The notes: generated from the letters alone by a model not told the origin. 64,000 nucleotides of DNA from Streptomyces sp. NBC_00078 (GCF_026343335.1 NZ_JAPELX010000001.1:2790001-2854000), one strand, 5' to 3'. Positions 35,347 through 44,535 are shown, counted from the stretch's first letter. Program-made: numbers and translations.

Positions 35347-35444
35347 CACCGAGGATATTCCGCACACCGGCTTTCGTGCCGTGTCGTTTTCGGCGATCGA
35401 ATACGCCGGGCCGACCACGGTCGGCTCGGGGCAGGGTTCGCGTC

Positions 35445-36041
35445 ATGACCGCGATCATTTCCCTCCCGCCGACAGCCGAAGCCGAAGACCGTTCCTCCTC
35501 GTCCCCGCTCCGTCTGTCGCTGGCTCCCCTCGGTCCCCCGCCGGCTCTGCTGGACGGCGCCTGGTGGCCCCGCTCCCGCGATCTGGCGGCGGAACTCCCC
35601 TCTCTGACCGCCGTACTGGACCCGCTGTGGGGGCGGATCACCCGGGTCACGGTGAATCCCACCCACTGGCCGGTCGTCCCGCACAATGTGCCCGTCGCCG
35701 GGCATGTGGTGAAGGTGGGATGGTTCCTGGCCGAGCAGGACCCGCACGAACTGCTGTTGCTCTCCTACCGCACGGGCCGCTGGAACCTCCTGGTGGTCCC
35801 GCCGACGACGCCTCCCGTCACAGCCGCCTGGCTGCTGGCCGCCGCCAGCGACCCGCTCGGCACGTCGACCGCGAGTGGGTTGATGGAGGAGGCGGCGCGT
35901 CTGCGGACGGTGTCCGAGACCGACCGGGCCGTGGAAGCTGCCTGGGACTCCGAAGGCGGACACGCGGCCGGCGATCCGGCCGCACGTCCGCGGATTCCGG
36001 CGGTGACCGCCCCGCTGCCGTATCAGCCGATGGGGAGGTGA
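35445..36041 (+). CDS. DUF5994 family protein (paralogue 4)
   Basis: A 198-aa paralogue closest to paralogue 1: LDGAWWPRSRDLAAELPSLT, DPLWGRITRVTVNPTHWP, AGHVVKVGWFLAEQDPHEL and WNLLVVPPTTPPVTA, with a 60-residue variable C-terminus. Overlaps or nearly overlaps the following membrane-protein gene, so it leads a small operon. Confidence 0.78.
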   Translation: MTAIISLPPTAEAEDRSSSSPLRLSLAPLGPPPALLDGAWWPRSRDLAAELPSLTAVLDPLWGRITRVTVNPTHWPVVPHNVPVAGHVVKVGWFLAEQDPHELLLLSYRTGRWNLLVVPPTTPPVTAAWLLAAASDPLGTSTASGLMEEAARLRTVSETDRAVEAAWDSEGGHAAGDPAARPRIPAVTAPLPYQPMGR

Positions 36042-36046
36042 GGGCC

Positions 36047-36277
36047 GTGGAGACATTCGTGGCGGTGGTCGTGATCCTCGCGATGATCGCTGTCGGGGCG
36101 TTCCTCATCCACCTGCTCAACGCACAGCACGGCGACCGCATCGCCGCCTTCCACTACGGCCGTTTCGGGACGGCTGCCCCGGGACCGGATTCGTCGGTTC
36201 CCCGCAGGAAGCGCGGCCGGGCGCGGAAGACGCCCCGCCGCGCGGCGACTCGGCACGGCGGGCCGCAGGACGGCTGA
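36047..36277 (+). CDS. Small membrane protein with basic tail
   Basis: A 76-aa protein: N-terminal transmembrane helix (TFVAVVVILAMIAVGAFLIH) and an Arg/Lys-rich C-terminus (RRKRGRARKTPRRAATRHGG). The GTG at 36047 follows GGGGAGG; GTG 36038 would overlap the DUF5994 stop. Function unknown; expected to sit in the inner membrane with the basic tail inside. Confidence 0.55.
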   Translation: METFVAVVVILAMIAVGAFLIHLLNAQHGDRIAAFHYGRFGTAAPGPDSSVPRRKRGRARKTPRRAATRHGGPQDG

Positions 36278-36294
36278 ACGCCGGATGCCCCGCC

Positions 36295-36322
36295 GCCACG
36301 GCCCCGCCGCTACGGCCGTGGC
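36295..36322. terminator. Convergent hairpin between membrane-protein gene and ceo
   Basis: An 8-bp stem GCCACGGC / GCCGTGGC with a 12-nt loop lies between two convergent genes and overlaps the stop codon of the dehydrogenase-like gene. Plausible bidirectional terminator. Confidence 0.55.
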
Positions 36323-37509
36323 GCCGCCCGGGTCTCCTCCTGGGTGTCCCGGGTCTCCTCCTGGGCGTGCGGGTACTGCGCGGTGCGGTGCTGGAAGGCG
36401 AGCACCTTGGGGTTCTGGACGACGCCCCGACGGATCTCGATGGCCTGCCGGATCGTGTCGTCGGCGTCCCAGCCGTCGGCGCCCCGGAGCACGACGTCCA
36501 GATACGGCAGGAGCGCCTCGCTGTTCTCCCAGGTCGCGGAGTTCCACAGGTAGGAGGGGCTGTGGTCCACCCCGTAGTACCTGACCTGGTCGCCGACGGT
36601 GAACATCGGATCGGTGAAGGTGGTGGGCCTGGCCCAGTCGAAACCCATGCCCTCGTCGCAGGAGACGTCGATGACCAGGGTGCCCGGGGCCAGCTTGGGC
36701 AGGTCCTCGTCTATCAGGAACATCAGTGGCGCGTCGGTGTCCTGGAGCACGCAGTTGACGATGATGTCGTGCCCGGCGAGGAAGTCGGCCAGCGGCATCG
36801 GCCCGTCCTCGGTGAGGGCGACACTGCGTCGCGGATCGAGGGTGTCGTCGGCCTTGTCGTGGTCGAAGTGGACGATCCGCGCGGAGTGGATGGGCGAGCT
36901 GACGGCGGTGACGCCACGCGCGGTGAGCACGTCGACGTCATGCACGCCCAGGGCGCTGAGCGCGGTCACCGCGCCGCGGGCGGTCGCACCGAAGCCGATG
37001 ACTACCGCGCGCTGCCGCCGCCCGTAGTCGCCTGTCACGCCGGTCAGCTGCATGGCGTGCAGGACCGAGGAGTACCCGGCCAGTTCGTTGTTCTTGTGGA
37101 AGACGTGCAGGTTGAAGGCGCCGCTGCGGGTCCAGTGGTTCATCGCTTCGAAGGCGATCAGGGTCAGCCGCCGGTCGATGGCGATCTGGGTGACCTTCTC
37201 GTCCTGGACACAGTGCGGCCAGCCCCACAGAACCTGACCCTCGCGCAGTTCCGCAAGGTCTTGGTGGAGCGGTTTGGCCAGCAGGATGACATCGCATTCG
37301 GCGACGAGTTCCTCGCGCGAGCGGAAACCCGCGACGAACGGGGCGAGCCGGCTGTCCGGGACGCCGAAATACTCTCCGTAGTTTTCCTGGAGGTAGACGC
37401 GCTTGCGGAGAGCGGGGTCGATGCGGTCGAAATGGGCGGGGTGAACGGGCAGACGATGCTCGTTTTCCTTGCGGGTCTGCGACATGATTCCGAGCGTGAG
37501 CTGCTGCAA
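36310..37509 (-). CDS. N5-(carboxyethyl)ornithine synthase-like dehydrogenase
   Basis: A 399-aa AlaDH/PNT-family protein. KENEHRLPVHPAHFDRID gives the N-terminal substrate domain; the Rossmann motif AVVIGFGATARGAVTAL is at about residue 167; VIDVSCDEGMGFDWARPT and YYGVDHSPSYLWNSA near the end are features I associate with N5-(carboxyethyl)ornithine synthases (reductive condensation of pyruvate with ornithine or lysine side chains). The start is TTG 37509, after AAAGGGG. The C-terminus contains a duplicated QEETR unit from a 21-bp DNA repeat. Alanine dehydrogenase is the main alternative. Confidence 0.78.
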   Translation of the reverse strand: MQQLTLGIMSQTRKENEHRLPVHPAHFDRIDPALRKRVYLQENYGEYFGVPDSRLAPFVAGFRSREELVAECDVILLAKPLHQDLAELREGQVLWGWPHCVQDEKVTQIAIDRRLTLIAFEAMNHWTRSGAFNLHVFHKNNELAGYSSVLHAMQLTGVTGDYGRRQRAVVIGFGATARGAVTALSALGVHDVDVLTARGVTAVSSPIHSARIVHFDHDKADDTLDPRRSVALTEDGPMPLADFLAGHDIIVNCVLQDTDAPLMFLIDEDLPKLAPGTLVIDVSCDEGMGFDWARPTTFTDPMFTVGDQVRYYGVDHSPSYLWNSATWENSEALLPYLDVVLRGADGWDADDTIRQAIEIRRGVVQNPKVLAFQHRTAQYPHAQEETRDTQEETRAAPRP

Positions 37510-37769
37510 AATGCCCCTTTGGTTACTTCCTGTTTAGCACACCGGGGCAGTTCCGCGGTTGGTCCGTCACCTCATTCAGCGCCACCGAGCGTCCCGCCAC
37601 GGCCGCGGCTTCCCCTCCGGAGCAGCGGGGGCTGTCAGGACGCGCGATCACCCCTTGTGCGCGGGGCCGGGATCGGTTCTACGGTTGAGAGGACCCCCGT
37701 CTCCCGCGGAATTCCGTTCTTCCGCCTGACCCCCCTATCAGCGCAGATGCACTCAGGAAGGCATGCGCC

Positions 37770-38096
37770 ATGTCCACAGCATCCGACACCCCTGTCCTGG
37801 ACACCCTCGCCGCCATGACGGTCGACTCGATCGAGCGATGCGGGCTGGCCCCGGACATGCTTCTGCTCACCCGCATCGCTGCACTCGCCGCCTCGGACGC
37901 CCCGCCGATCTCCTACGCGGCCCATATCGACCCCGCCCTCAAGACCGGCATGACCGCAGAGCAGCTTCAGGACGTCCTGGTCGCCATCGCGCCCATCGTG
38001 GGCACCGCCCGAGTCATGACGGCAGCGGGCAACATCGCCACGGCACTCGGCGTCGCCATCGCCGTCGCCGATGCGGAGATCAACGCCCAGGGCTGA
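37770..38096 (+). CDS. Carboxymuconolactone decarboxylase family protein (AhpD-like)
   Basis: A 108-aa CMD-domain protein, all helical (TRIAALAASDAPPISYAAHI ... VLVAIAPIVGTARVMTAAGN). The CxxC peroxidatic pair of AhpD is not present, so it is probably not a peroxidase. ATG follows AGGAAGGCATG. No operon partner. Confidence 0.82.
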   Translation: MSTASDTPVLDTLAAMTVDSIERCGLAPDMLLLTRIAALAASDAPPISYAAHIDPALKTGMTAEQLQDVLVAIAPIVGTARVMTAAGNIATALGVAIAVADAEINAQG

Positions 38097-38136
38097 GAGC
38101 GGACGCCCACCCGGCATCGCTGATCCACACGGCCGA

Positions 38137-38176
38137 CCCCGGGCAGAAGGCCGGAGAGCTGCCCTTCTGTCCGGGG
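38137..38176 (+). terminator. Strong hairpin after the CMD gene
   Basis: A 14-bp inverted repeat (CCCCGGGCAGAAGG against CCCTTCTGTCCGGGG with one bulge) 40 nt after the stop, followed by TTTC. Confidence 0.75.
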
Positions 38177-38579
38177 TTTCCCGTGCCGGGCGTGCGTCCC
38201 AAGACGGCCGCAGGACCAGGACAGGAGGCGGGTCCCCGGCCGGACCCGCCGACGATCCCGGAGGCGCGGGTCGCGGCACGGGTCCCTGGCCGACAGCCAG
38301 CCCGGTCTCGTGGATCACGGCCCAACCGTGCTGGGACGCGCACCTGCTGAACATCTCTCTGCTCACCTCGCCGGAGCTCCCGGACGGCGATGAAATCCGC
38401 GCACGGCTGGGTGACAGTCAGCAGCGTCGCCCACCCGCAGAGCAGGGCCAGCCGACTCCTCTCCTCAGGCGGTCACCGCGAGCGCGATGTGCAACCGCGG
38501 CCGCAGCTCTCCTCCTCAGAGCCCGAGAAGAGGTTGCTATCGTGGGGTGGGGTAGCCCAGCTTCGAGAGGGATCCGCTG
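38177..38579. other. Non-coding gap before the LuxR gene
   Basis: About 400 nt without a supported gene. A - strand frame reads SREMFSRCASQHGWAVIHET, which has protein-like character and could be the end of a lost gene, but no start, domain or upstream continuation is present. Confidence 0.3.
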
Positions 38580-39563
38580 ATGAAGCCATCCCACACCCGG
38601 GTTCTGGCCGAGGCTGCCTATGCAGCCGGAGCCCGTGACCGGCACGAGGCCGCGATGACGGTACTGAGGCTGCTTGAGCCGGTGACTCATCACGACGCCG
38701 GCGCCCTCCTGCTCTGGGACCCTATGGACCATGCGCACCGCGCGCTCGCTGCGGTCACCTACGGCGACGAAACGGTTGCCGCACTGGGTGACCGCTATGC
38801 GGCGAGTGCTGAGAACCGGCCGGTCCGGGAGCGGCACCTGCCGATGCGGATCGACGACATGCCGGGCGACTACCGAGTTTCCCCGATGTACCGAGAGGTG
38901 CTCGGACCTGCCGGCTTCGAAGACGGCATGACCGCGTGCCTCTTCTCGGACAGCGGGGTGTACACGGGCATGCTGCATTTCTCCGCGGCGGCGCGCGGCG
39001 CGTTCCGTGATGACGCGGCCGAACTCCTCAAGGCATTGGCGCCCGCGCTGGCGCGGATGTGCGACGTGGGTCGACGGCAGACCACCGGAAGCTCCATACC
39101 CTCGGGAGCGAACGCCACCCTGATCGACCACACCGGCCGTGCCTGGGCCGTCGAGTCGTGCGCCCCGGCGCTCGCGCCCACGCGGCCCGACTTCAACAGC
39201 TTCCTGCACCGCTTCATGGCCTCGCCGCAGGTCGCCACCACCGGGCTGCAGGCGTCGACCGAAGGGTGGCTTACGCTGCAGGTCCTGAAGGTGGCCGATC
39301 CGCTGGGACGGCCGGAACCGGCCGTACTGGTGCAGGAGCTTCCTGCGGCCAGCCTGCCCCATTCTCTCTCGCCGCGCGAGTACGACATCCTGAACGGGAT
39401 GGCGGCGGGGTTCTCGAACCAGCAGTTGGCATCGCAACGAAACGTCTCCCTGCGCACCGTGACCACGCACGTGGAGCGGATCCTCCACAAGATGGGGCAG
39501 CCGTCGCGCGCCGGCGCGGTGGCGTCGGCCCTGCGCGACGGGATTCTGCGCCTGGACCGCTGA
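38580..39563 (+). CDS. LuxR-family transcriptional regulator
   Basis: A 327-aa regulator with a C-terminal LuxR/GerE helix-turn-helix: LSPREYDILNGMAAGFSNQQ, LASQRNVSLRTVTTHVERIL, HKMG (about residues 260-305). The N-terminal 180 residues look like a GAF-type sensor domain. No response-regulator receiver. It is directly upstream of the permease and amidohydrolase genes and is the obvious candidate to control them. Confidence 0.87.
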   Translation: MKPSHTRVLAEAAYAAGARDRHEAAMTVLRLLEPVTHHDAGALLLWDPMDHAHRALAAVTYGDETVAALGDRYAASAENRPVRERHLPMRIDDMPGDYRVSPMYREVLGPAGFEDGMTACLFSDSGVYTGMLHFSAAARGAFRDDAAELLKALAPALARMCDVGRRQTTGSSIPSGANATLIDHTGRAWAVESCAPALAPTRPDFNSFLHRFMASPQVATTGLQASTEGWLTLQVLKVADPLGRPEPAVLVQELPAASLPHSLSPREYDILNGMAAGFSNQQLASQRNVSLRTVTTHVERILHKMGQPSRAGAVASALRDGILRLDR

Positions 39564-39757
39564 CCACCGCTGTCGGTAGGAATGCGTATTGAGGTGCAAG
39601 GTGGCCGAAAGCCATATTCGAGGTGAAGAGAAGCCCGCGCTGAAGGCGGCCCCCACCCGCCGAGCCGGCTGTTGCCGATCCCCGCGTCCTCCCCGCTGTT
39701 GCCGCCCACGGCACCGACAGCCGACCGGGGCTCGTTCATCCCTCAGGAGGCCCGGCC

Positions 39758-41164
39758 ATGAACGTTCCAGAAGCTCGGCAAGCAGTGCCCGAAAGTCCTG
39801 ACGGCGCGTATGACGACAGCGACCGGCTGCACGAGCTCGGTTACGAGCAGGAGCTCGCCCGCACGCTCAGCCTGGCTGACGTCGTCATCTATGGCCTGAT
39901 CTACATGGTGCCGCTCGCCCCCGTGGCGGTGTTCGGCATCGTCTACAACATGTCCGCCGGCGCGGTCGCCGCGGTGTACGTGGTGGCTGCGATCGCGATG
40001 CTGTTCAGTGCCATCAGCTACAAGGAGATGGCGGTCCGGTTCCCGGTCGCCGGCTCGGTCTACAGCTACGTGCGGATGGGCAGCAACCGCTTCCTGGGAT
40101 TTGTCTCCGGGTGGGCCATCCTGCTCGACTACCTGCTGCTGCCCGCGCTGCTGTGCGTCTTCGCAGCCAGCGCGATGACCGGAGTGGTCTCCTGGGTGCC
40201 CGCCTGGATCTGGGTGGTGATCTTCGTCGCCGCGACCGCCCTGATCAACATCATGGGCGTCAGCGTCACCGCGACGATGAACAAGATCTTCCTCTACGTC
40301 CAGCTGGTCGTGCTGGCCGTGTTCCTGGTCTGGGCGGCCGTGCTCATCCTCCAGGGCCGGGCCCATCTGTCGCTCGGCCCGTTCGTCCCCGCCGACGGCG
40401 GCTCCTGGTCCCTGGTCCTCGGTGCAGTTCCGGTCGCCGCCCTCAGTTACATCGGGTTCGACGCGATCTCCACACTGAACGAGGAAGCCGAGGGCGGCGG
40501 CAAAACCGTCTCCAAGGCCACCATGATCGTCCTCTACCAGGTGACCGCGCTGTTCGTCGTGCAGGTCTTCGTGGCGGGCCTCCTGGTCCCGAGCGGGACG
40601 GAATTCGCCGACGGCGACCCGGTCAACAACGCCTTCTACAACGTGGTGGGCACGGCCATGGCGGGCTGGTTCAAGACGGTCGTCCTGCTGACCGCCGCCC
40701 TGATCGCGATCTTCGCCAACACCATCGCTTCCAACGCCACCTCCGCCCGCCTGGTCTTCAGCATGGCCCGCGACGGGCAGCTGCCGAAGTTCCTGTCGCG
40801 GGTCAGCGACAGACACCAGGTCCCCTTCAACGCGATGATCTTCATCGCACTCCTGTCGGTGGGAGTCGGCATCCTCGGCGTGGAGCAGTCGGGACTGCTG
40901 ACCACCCTGGTGACCTTCGGCGCGATCACCGCCTACGTCCTCCTCCACGTCAGCGTCTTCACCCACTTCGTCGTCCGAGGCGGAAGCCGCCGCATTTTCG
41001 TCCACTGGGTCTCCCCGATCCTCGGCGCCGCGCTCCTCCTGGTCGCGCTGTGGAACGCGGACTCCAACGCCAAGGTCGTCGGCTCGTGCTGGCTCGTCAT
41101 CGGCCTCGGTGTGGCGGCGTACTTCAAGCTCACCGGCCGTGCACTCGGTGGCTCCGACGCCTGA
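39758..41164 (+). CDS. APC-superfamily amino acid/amine permease
   Basis: A 468-aa transporter with 12 predicted transmembrane helices. Family landmarks: SLADVVIYGLIYMVPLAP (TM1), FPVAGSVYSYVRMGSNRFLG (TM3 region), AALSYIGFDAISTLNEEAEG (TM6 and following loop), ANTIASNATSARLVFSMARDG. AGGAGG precedes the ATG. Sequence type is that of amine/amino-acid permeases (putrescine-like). Next to an amidohydrolase it likely imports the amide substrate or handles the released amine. Confidence 0.88.
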   Translation: MNVPEARQAVPESPDGAYDDSDRLHELGYEQELARTLSLADVVIYGLIYMVPLAPVAVFGIVYNMSAGAVAAVYVVAAIAMLFSAISYKEMAVRFPVAGSVYSYVRMGSNRFLGFVSGWAILLDYLLLPALLCVFAASAMTGVVSWVPAWIWVVIFVAATALINIMGVSVTATMNKIFLYVQLVVLAVFLVWAAVLILQGRAHLSLGPFVPADGGSWSLVLGAVPVAALSYIGFDAISTLNEEAEGGGKTVSKATMIVLYQVTALFVVQVFVAGLLVPSGTEFADGDPVNNAFYNVVGTAMAGWFKTVVLLTAALIAIFANTIASNATSARLVFSMARDGQLPKFLSRVSDRHQVPFNAMIFIALLSVGVGILGVEQSGLLTTLVTFGAITAYVLLHVSVFTHFVVRGGSRRIFVHWVSPILGAALLLVALWNADSNAKVVGSCWLVIGLGVAAYFKLTGRALGGSDA

Positions 41165-41349
41165 CCGCACTCGCGCATACCGCCGGGCAGCACAGGCATC
41201 GGCGAGAGACACCGTCACATCGAGGCGAACGCCTCAGTCGCTGCCCGGCGCTCGCGAGCTCCTTCAGCACAAGAAAGGCACACTCCTGTGAGTCCATCGT
41301 CCTTGTCCCGTCGCACCGCAACGGTGTTCCCGCAGCAGGAGGTGAACTG

Positions 41350-41694
41350 ATGCGCACCAGTGCAGACCGCTCGGCCGAGCTGCTCGAAGTGTTCCGTCTG
41401 CGCAGCGAAAAACGCCTGCGCAAGGAGTGCACCGACGAGGTCGTCGCTGCCCATGACGCGGCTCCGCTGGGACCACACGACGACCGCACTCAACGCGTAC
41501 TGCGGGCGCTGCGCAGCCTGCCCGTCTCCGGCAAGCACATCGTCTTCTCCGAAGGCCCCGACGGCCCGTGGCACGTGGCGCAGATCGTCCTGGGCATGCC
41601 CGGCAATCTGCTCCTGACCGAGCAGTCCTTCGAGGACTTCGAAGACGCCATGCGGTACATCTTCACCGCGCGTGTCGCGGAACTGCAGAACTAG
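41350..41694 (+). CDS. dmfA1: N,N-dimethylformamidase-type small (alpha) subunit
   Basis: A 114-aa protein after a strong AGGAGGTG. The C-terminal half (RVLRALRSLPVSGKHIVFSE ... FEDFEDAMRYIFTARVAEL) lines up with the conserved part of the small subunit of N,N-dimethylformamidase as I recall it (GKYYIYSE ... TEEEAMHAVFLRRI). The small subunit has no metal site but is needed for the alpha2beta2 enzyme. The large-subunit gene follows 18 nt later, which supports the call; somewhat shorter than the known 132 aa. Confidence 0.7.
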   Translation: MRTSADRSAELLEVFRLRSEKRLRKECTDEVVAAHDAAPLGPHDDRTQRVLRALRSLPVSGKHIVFSEGPDGPWHVAQIVLGMPGNLLLTEQSFEDFEDAMRYIFTARVAELQN

Positions 41695-41712
41695 AAAGGA
41701 ACGAGGAGGGTC

Positions 41713-44019
41713 ATGCCACTCCCCAGCGACCGCACGACAACCCAGAACGTCTTCGGCTACACCGATCGCTTCTCCGCCCGTCCCGGCGAGCAACTGTCGT
41801 TCCACATCAGCTGTGAAGGCGCGTCAGCCTACGACGCCGCCCTGGTACGCCTGCGACACGGCTACGACGGGCAGGCGGGGCCGGGTTTCCTGGAGGCCGA
41901 GGTCCCCTCCACCATCGATGGGACGTACTCGGGGCAGTACTACGCCTGCCAGCCCGGCTCCTACGTCGAAGTCCCTGACCCGAGGGGCCTGCTGGCGAAC
42001 CCCGACGCGCTGGTCATCCGCGCCGCCGTCTTCCCGACGCTTCCCCGTGACAACCGTTCAGGGAGCCTGGGCGCCTATCGGGTCAGCCAGAGCTCCGTCG
42101 GCTTCACCGGCGAGCGCCAGGCGGTCATGGGCACCTGGGACGAGGCGACCATGACCGGCTGGGCCCTGCTGCTCGACGACGGCAAGCCGTCCCTCGTATG
42201 GAGCGAGGACGGTCAGCGGCGAACCCTCACCCTGGAACAGGAGCTGACGGCCCACCAGTGGTACCGGCTGGAGGTCGAACTGCCAAGTTCGGCGGGGCAG
42301 ATCACCCTGCGGCAGGCCCCGCTGGACCACTGCGCGGACCGGGTGGCACCGGCCGCCGCAGCCGCCGTACCCGAGCAGGCGACTGCAGCCGCCTCGGCAG
42401 TCCGGACGGCTTCCTCGATGCCGTTCCGTATCGGCGCGCTGGCTCGCAGGGATGGTGACCGGCTGCTCGCGGCGACCGTGTTCAACGGGAAGATCGGTGG
42501 CATCCGCGTCAAACGCGCCACCGACGACGCGCGCGAACCGGTGGCTGCCTGGCACTTCGGCCGCAGTCGGCGCCCCGACGGGCTGCTGCTGTGGGATGTG
42601 GTCGACGAGGGGCCTCACATGCTGCAGGGCCGCTGCGTCAACGCGCCCGTCCGGGGCGTCACCGGGCCCGAGTTCCAAGGTGTCGTGGAGGACTTCCGGC
42701 TTGCGCCCGATGAGTTCGACGCCATCCACTTCCACGACGACGACATCGCTGACGCCCAGTGGCCTGCGGCGTTCACCTTCGAGGTGCCCGAGGACCTGCC
42801 CAGCGGCGTCTACGCGGTGCGGCTGCGGGCCCAGGGCATCGAGCAGCACGTGCCCTTCCTCGTCGGGCCGGGGCGCCGCCGCAAGGACGTCGCCGTCCTG
42901 TTCCCCACGGCCACCTACCTGGCGTATGCCAACGACCGGATCGCGTTCGAGGCGGACGGCATGGAGATGCTCCTCGGGCACACGCCCATCGTCCACAAGG
43001 AAGACCTGGTCCTGCAGGACCACCCCGAGTTCGGCCGTTCCCTCTACGAGATCCACAATGACGGGTCCGGCGTGGTGTTCGGCAGCGTCCGCCGTCCGCT
43101 GATCAGCCTGCAGCCGCGGTACCGCGCCTCGTTCATGAGCGAAGGCCCCTGGGGCCTGCCCGCCGACCTGTCCCTCGTGCACTGGCTGGAGACCGCTGAG
43201 TGCGAGTTCGACGCCCTCACGGACGAGGACCTCGACCGGGAAGGCCACGACCTGCTGCGCGACTACCGCGTCGTGATCACCGGAAGCCACCCCGAATACG
43301 TCACGCGGCGCGAGCTCGACGCCCTTGAGGAGTTCACCGCAAGCGGCGGCCGACTGATGTACCTGGGGGGCAACGGGTTCTTCGCGACCGCCTCCTACGA
43401 CCCCGACGCCCCGCACCTGATGGAGCTGCGCCGGGCCGACGGCGGCACCCGCCCCCACCAGTCGCCCTTCGCCGAACGCCGCCACACCACCTCGGGCGAG
43501 GCCAGCGGCCTGTGGCGCAACAAGGGCAAGGCCCCGCAGCGTCTGGTGGGAGTCGGCATGGCGGCCCAGGGCTTCGACCGCTGCACCTACTACGAGCGCC
43601 TTGCGGACAGCCACGACCCGCGTGCGGCCTTCGTCTTCGAAGGCGTCGGCGAGAACGAGCTCCTGGGAGACTTCGGCATCGTCGGCGGCGGCGCGGCCGG
43701 CGCCGAGATCGACTGCTGGAACCCTGCGCTCGGCTCGCCGCCCGAAGCCCTGGTCCTGGCCACCTCCGGGCCCTTCTCCGACAACTATCTGCTGGTGACC
43801 GAGGAGATCTTCGAGATGCTCCCGGGAATGGGCGGAACCGAGCAGCCGGCGGTCCGCTCGGACATGGTCTACTGCGCGCTGGAGGGCGGCGGCGGATTCT
43901 TCTCGGTCGGATCCATCGCCTGGACCGGGTCGCTGTCCCACAACGGGTACGACAACAACATCGCGAAGATCACAGGCAACGTACTGCGGCGCTTCCGCGA
44001 CGAGAAGCCGCTGGAGTAG
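41713..44019 (+). CDS. dmfA2: N,N-dimethylformamidase large (beta) subunit-like amidohydrolase
   Basis: A 768-aa protein (known beta subunits are ~760 aa). N-terminal beta-sandwich/lectin-like region (to ~residue 330) with LLLDDGKPSLVWSEDGQRR, then the catalytic domain with VLFPTATYLAYANDRIAF and VVITGSHPEYVTRRELDALE. In the characterised enzyme a mononuclear iron is held by two Tyr and a Glu with a nearby His; the HPEY segment and the Tyr-rich TYLAYAND match these positions by inference. Reaction of the prototype: DMF to dimethylamine and formate. The natural substrate in soil is probably another formamide or small amide. Confidence 0.85.
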   Translation: MPLPSDRTTTQNVFGYTDRFSARPGEQLSFHISCEGASAYDAALVRLRHGYDGQAGPGFLEAEVPSTIDGTYSGQYYACQPGSYVEVPDPRGLLANPDALVIRAAVFPTLPRDNRSGSLGAYRVSQSSVGFTGERQAVMGTWDEATMTGWALLLDDGKPSLVWSEDGQRRTLTLEQELTAHQWYRLEVELPSSAGQITLRQAPLDHCADRVAPAAAAAVPEQATAAASAVRTASSMPFRIGALARRDGDRLLAATVFNGKIGGIRVKRATDDAREPVAAWHFGRSRRPDGLLLWDVVDEGPHMLQGRCVNAPVRGVTGPEFQGVVEDFRLAPDEFDAIHFHDDDIADAQWPAAFTFEVPEDLPSGVYAVRLRAQGIEQHVPFLVGPGRRRKDVAVLFPTATYLAYANDRIAFEADGMEMLLGHTPIVHKEDLVLQDHPEFGRSLYEIHNDGSGVVFGSVRRPLISLQPRYRASFMSEGPWGLPADLSLVHWLETAECEFDALTDEDLDREGHDLLRDYRVVITGSHPEYVTRRELDALEEFTASGGRLMYLGGNGFFATASYDPDAPHLMELRRADGGTRPHQSPFAERRHTTSGEASGLWRNKGKAPQRLVGVGMAAQGFDRCTYYERLADSHDPRAAFVFEGVGENELLGDFGIVGGGAAGAEIDCWNPALGSPPEALVLATSGPFSDNYLLVTEEIFEMLPGMGGTEQPAVRSDMVYCALEGGGGFFSVGSIAWTGSLSHNGYDNNIAKITGNVLRRFRDEKPLE

Positions 44020-44025
44020 GCCACC

Positions 44026-44043
44026 CCTGCCGTCGAAGGCAGG
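44026..44043 (+). terminator. Hairpin after the amidohydrolase operon
   Basis: Six-base-pair stem CCTGCC/GGCAGG with GTCGAA loop, 7 nt after the dmfA2 stop. No T-run; moderate support. Confidence 0.45.
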
Positions 44044-44139
44044 CCGCCATGCGCCGCATCCACGAACTCGCCGGAGAACCCGTCGAGAACGAGGGCGAAA
44101 CTCCCGGCCGCCTGTCAACGGCCTATCGTTCAAGACCCG

Positions 44140-44535
44140 TCACAACTGACGCACCCGAACGCCGGGAAGGTCGTCGAAGCGTGCCCGCTTGTCGTGGGTG
44201 ACCACCGCGCGGGCGGTGGTCAGCGCGGTGGCCGCGATGATCAGGCCGTGCGCGCCCCGAGGCTGGCCGGCTCTGCGGACGTGGGCGAGCAGCCGCGCGT
44301 GCGCGCGAGCCACATCCACGGTGTATTCCTCGACCGGGATGGTGGCGAGGACGGTGTCGACGAAGGACTGGCGGGCGACCCGATTGGTGTCGTCCGCCAG
44401 TTCCACGCCCTGGAGCAGCTCCGCCGCCGTGATGGCGGCGATCGCCGGGTCGTCGTCGGCCAGCACCTGGTCGAGGGAGACTTTGCGGCGCTCGATCGCG
44501 ATCAACACGCCGGTGTCCAGGATCAGTCGTTCCAC
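44140..44535 (-). CDS. vapC: PIN-domain toxin VapC (first module)
   Basis: A 131-aa PIN-domain RNase: N-terminal LILDTGVLIAIERR (first acidic residue), AITAAELLQGVELAD (second), and GLIIAATALTTARAVVTHDK (third and fourth). Members cleave specific RNAs when freed from antitoxin. The GTG start overlaps the end of a 41-aa antitoxin-like frame, as usual for such modules. Confidence 0.85.
   Translation of the reverse strand: MERLILDTGVLIAIERRKVSLDQVLADDDPAIAAITAAELLQGVELADDTNRVARQSFVDTVLATIPVEEYTVDVARAHARLLAHVRRAGQPRGAHGLIIAATALTTARAVVTHDKRARFDDLPGVRVRQL

Noticed and set aside
35160..35440. Truncated membrane-protein gene on the - strand (VVSALGGSALPILVV)
   Set aside because: Only a 15-residue hydrophobic stretch with no start, stop context or family; more likely chance.
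38177..38400. Regulatory-protein remnant on the - strand (SREMFSRCASQHGWAVIHET)
   Set aside because: Too short and without a recognisable domain; kept only as a note in the gap entry.
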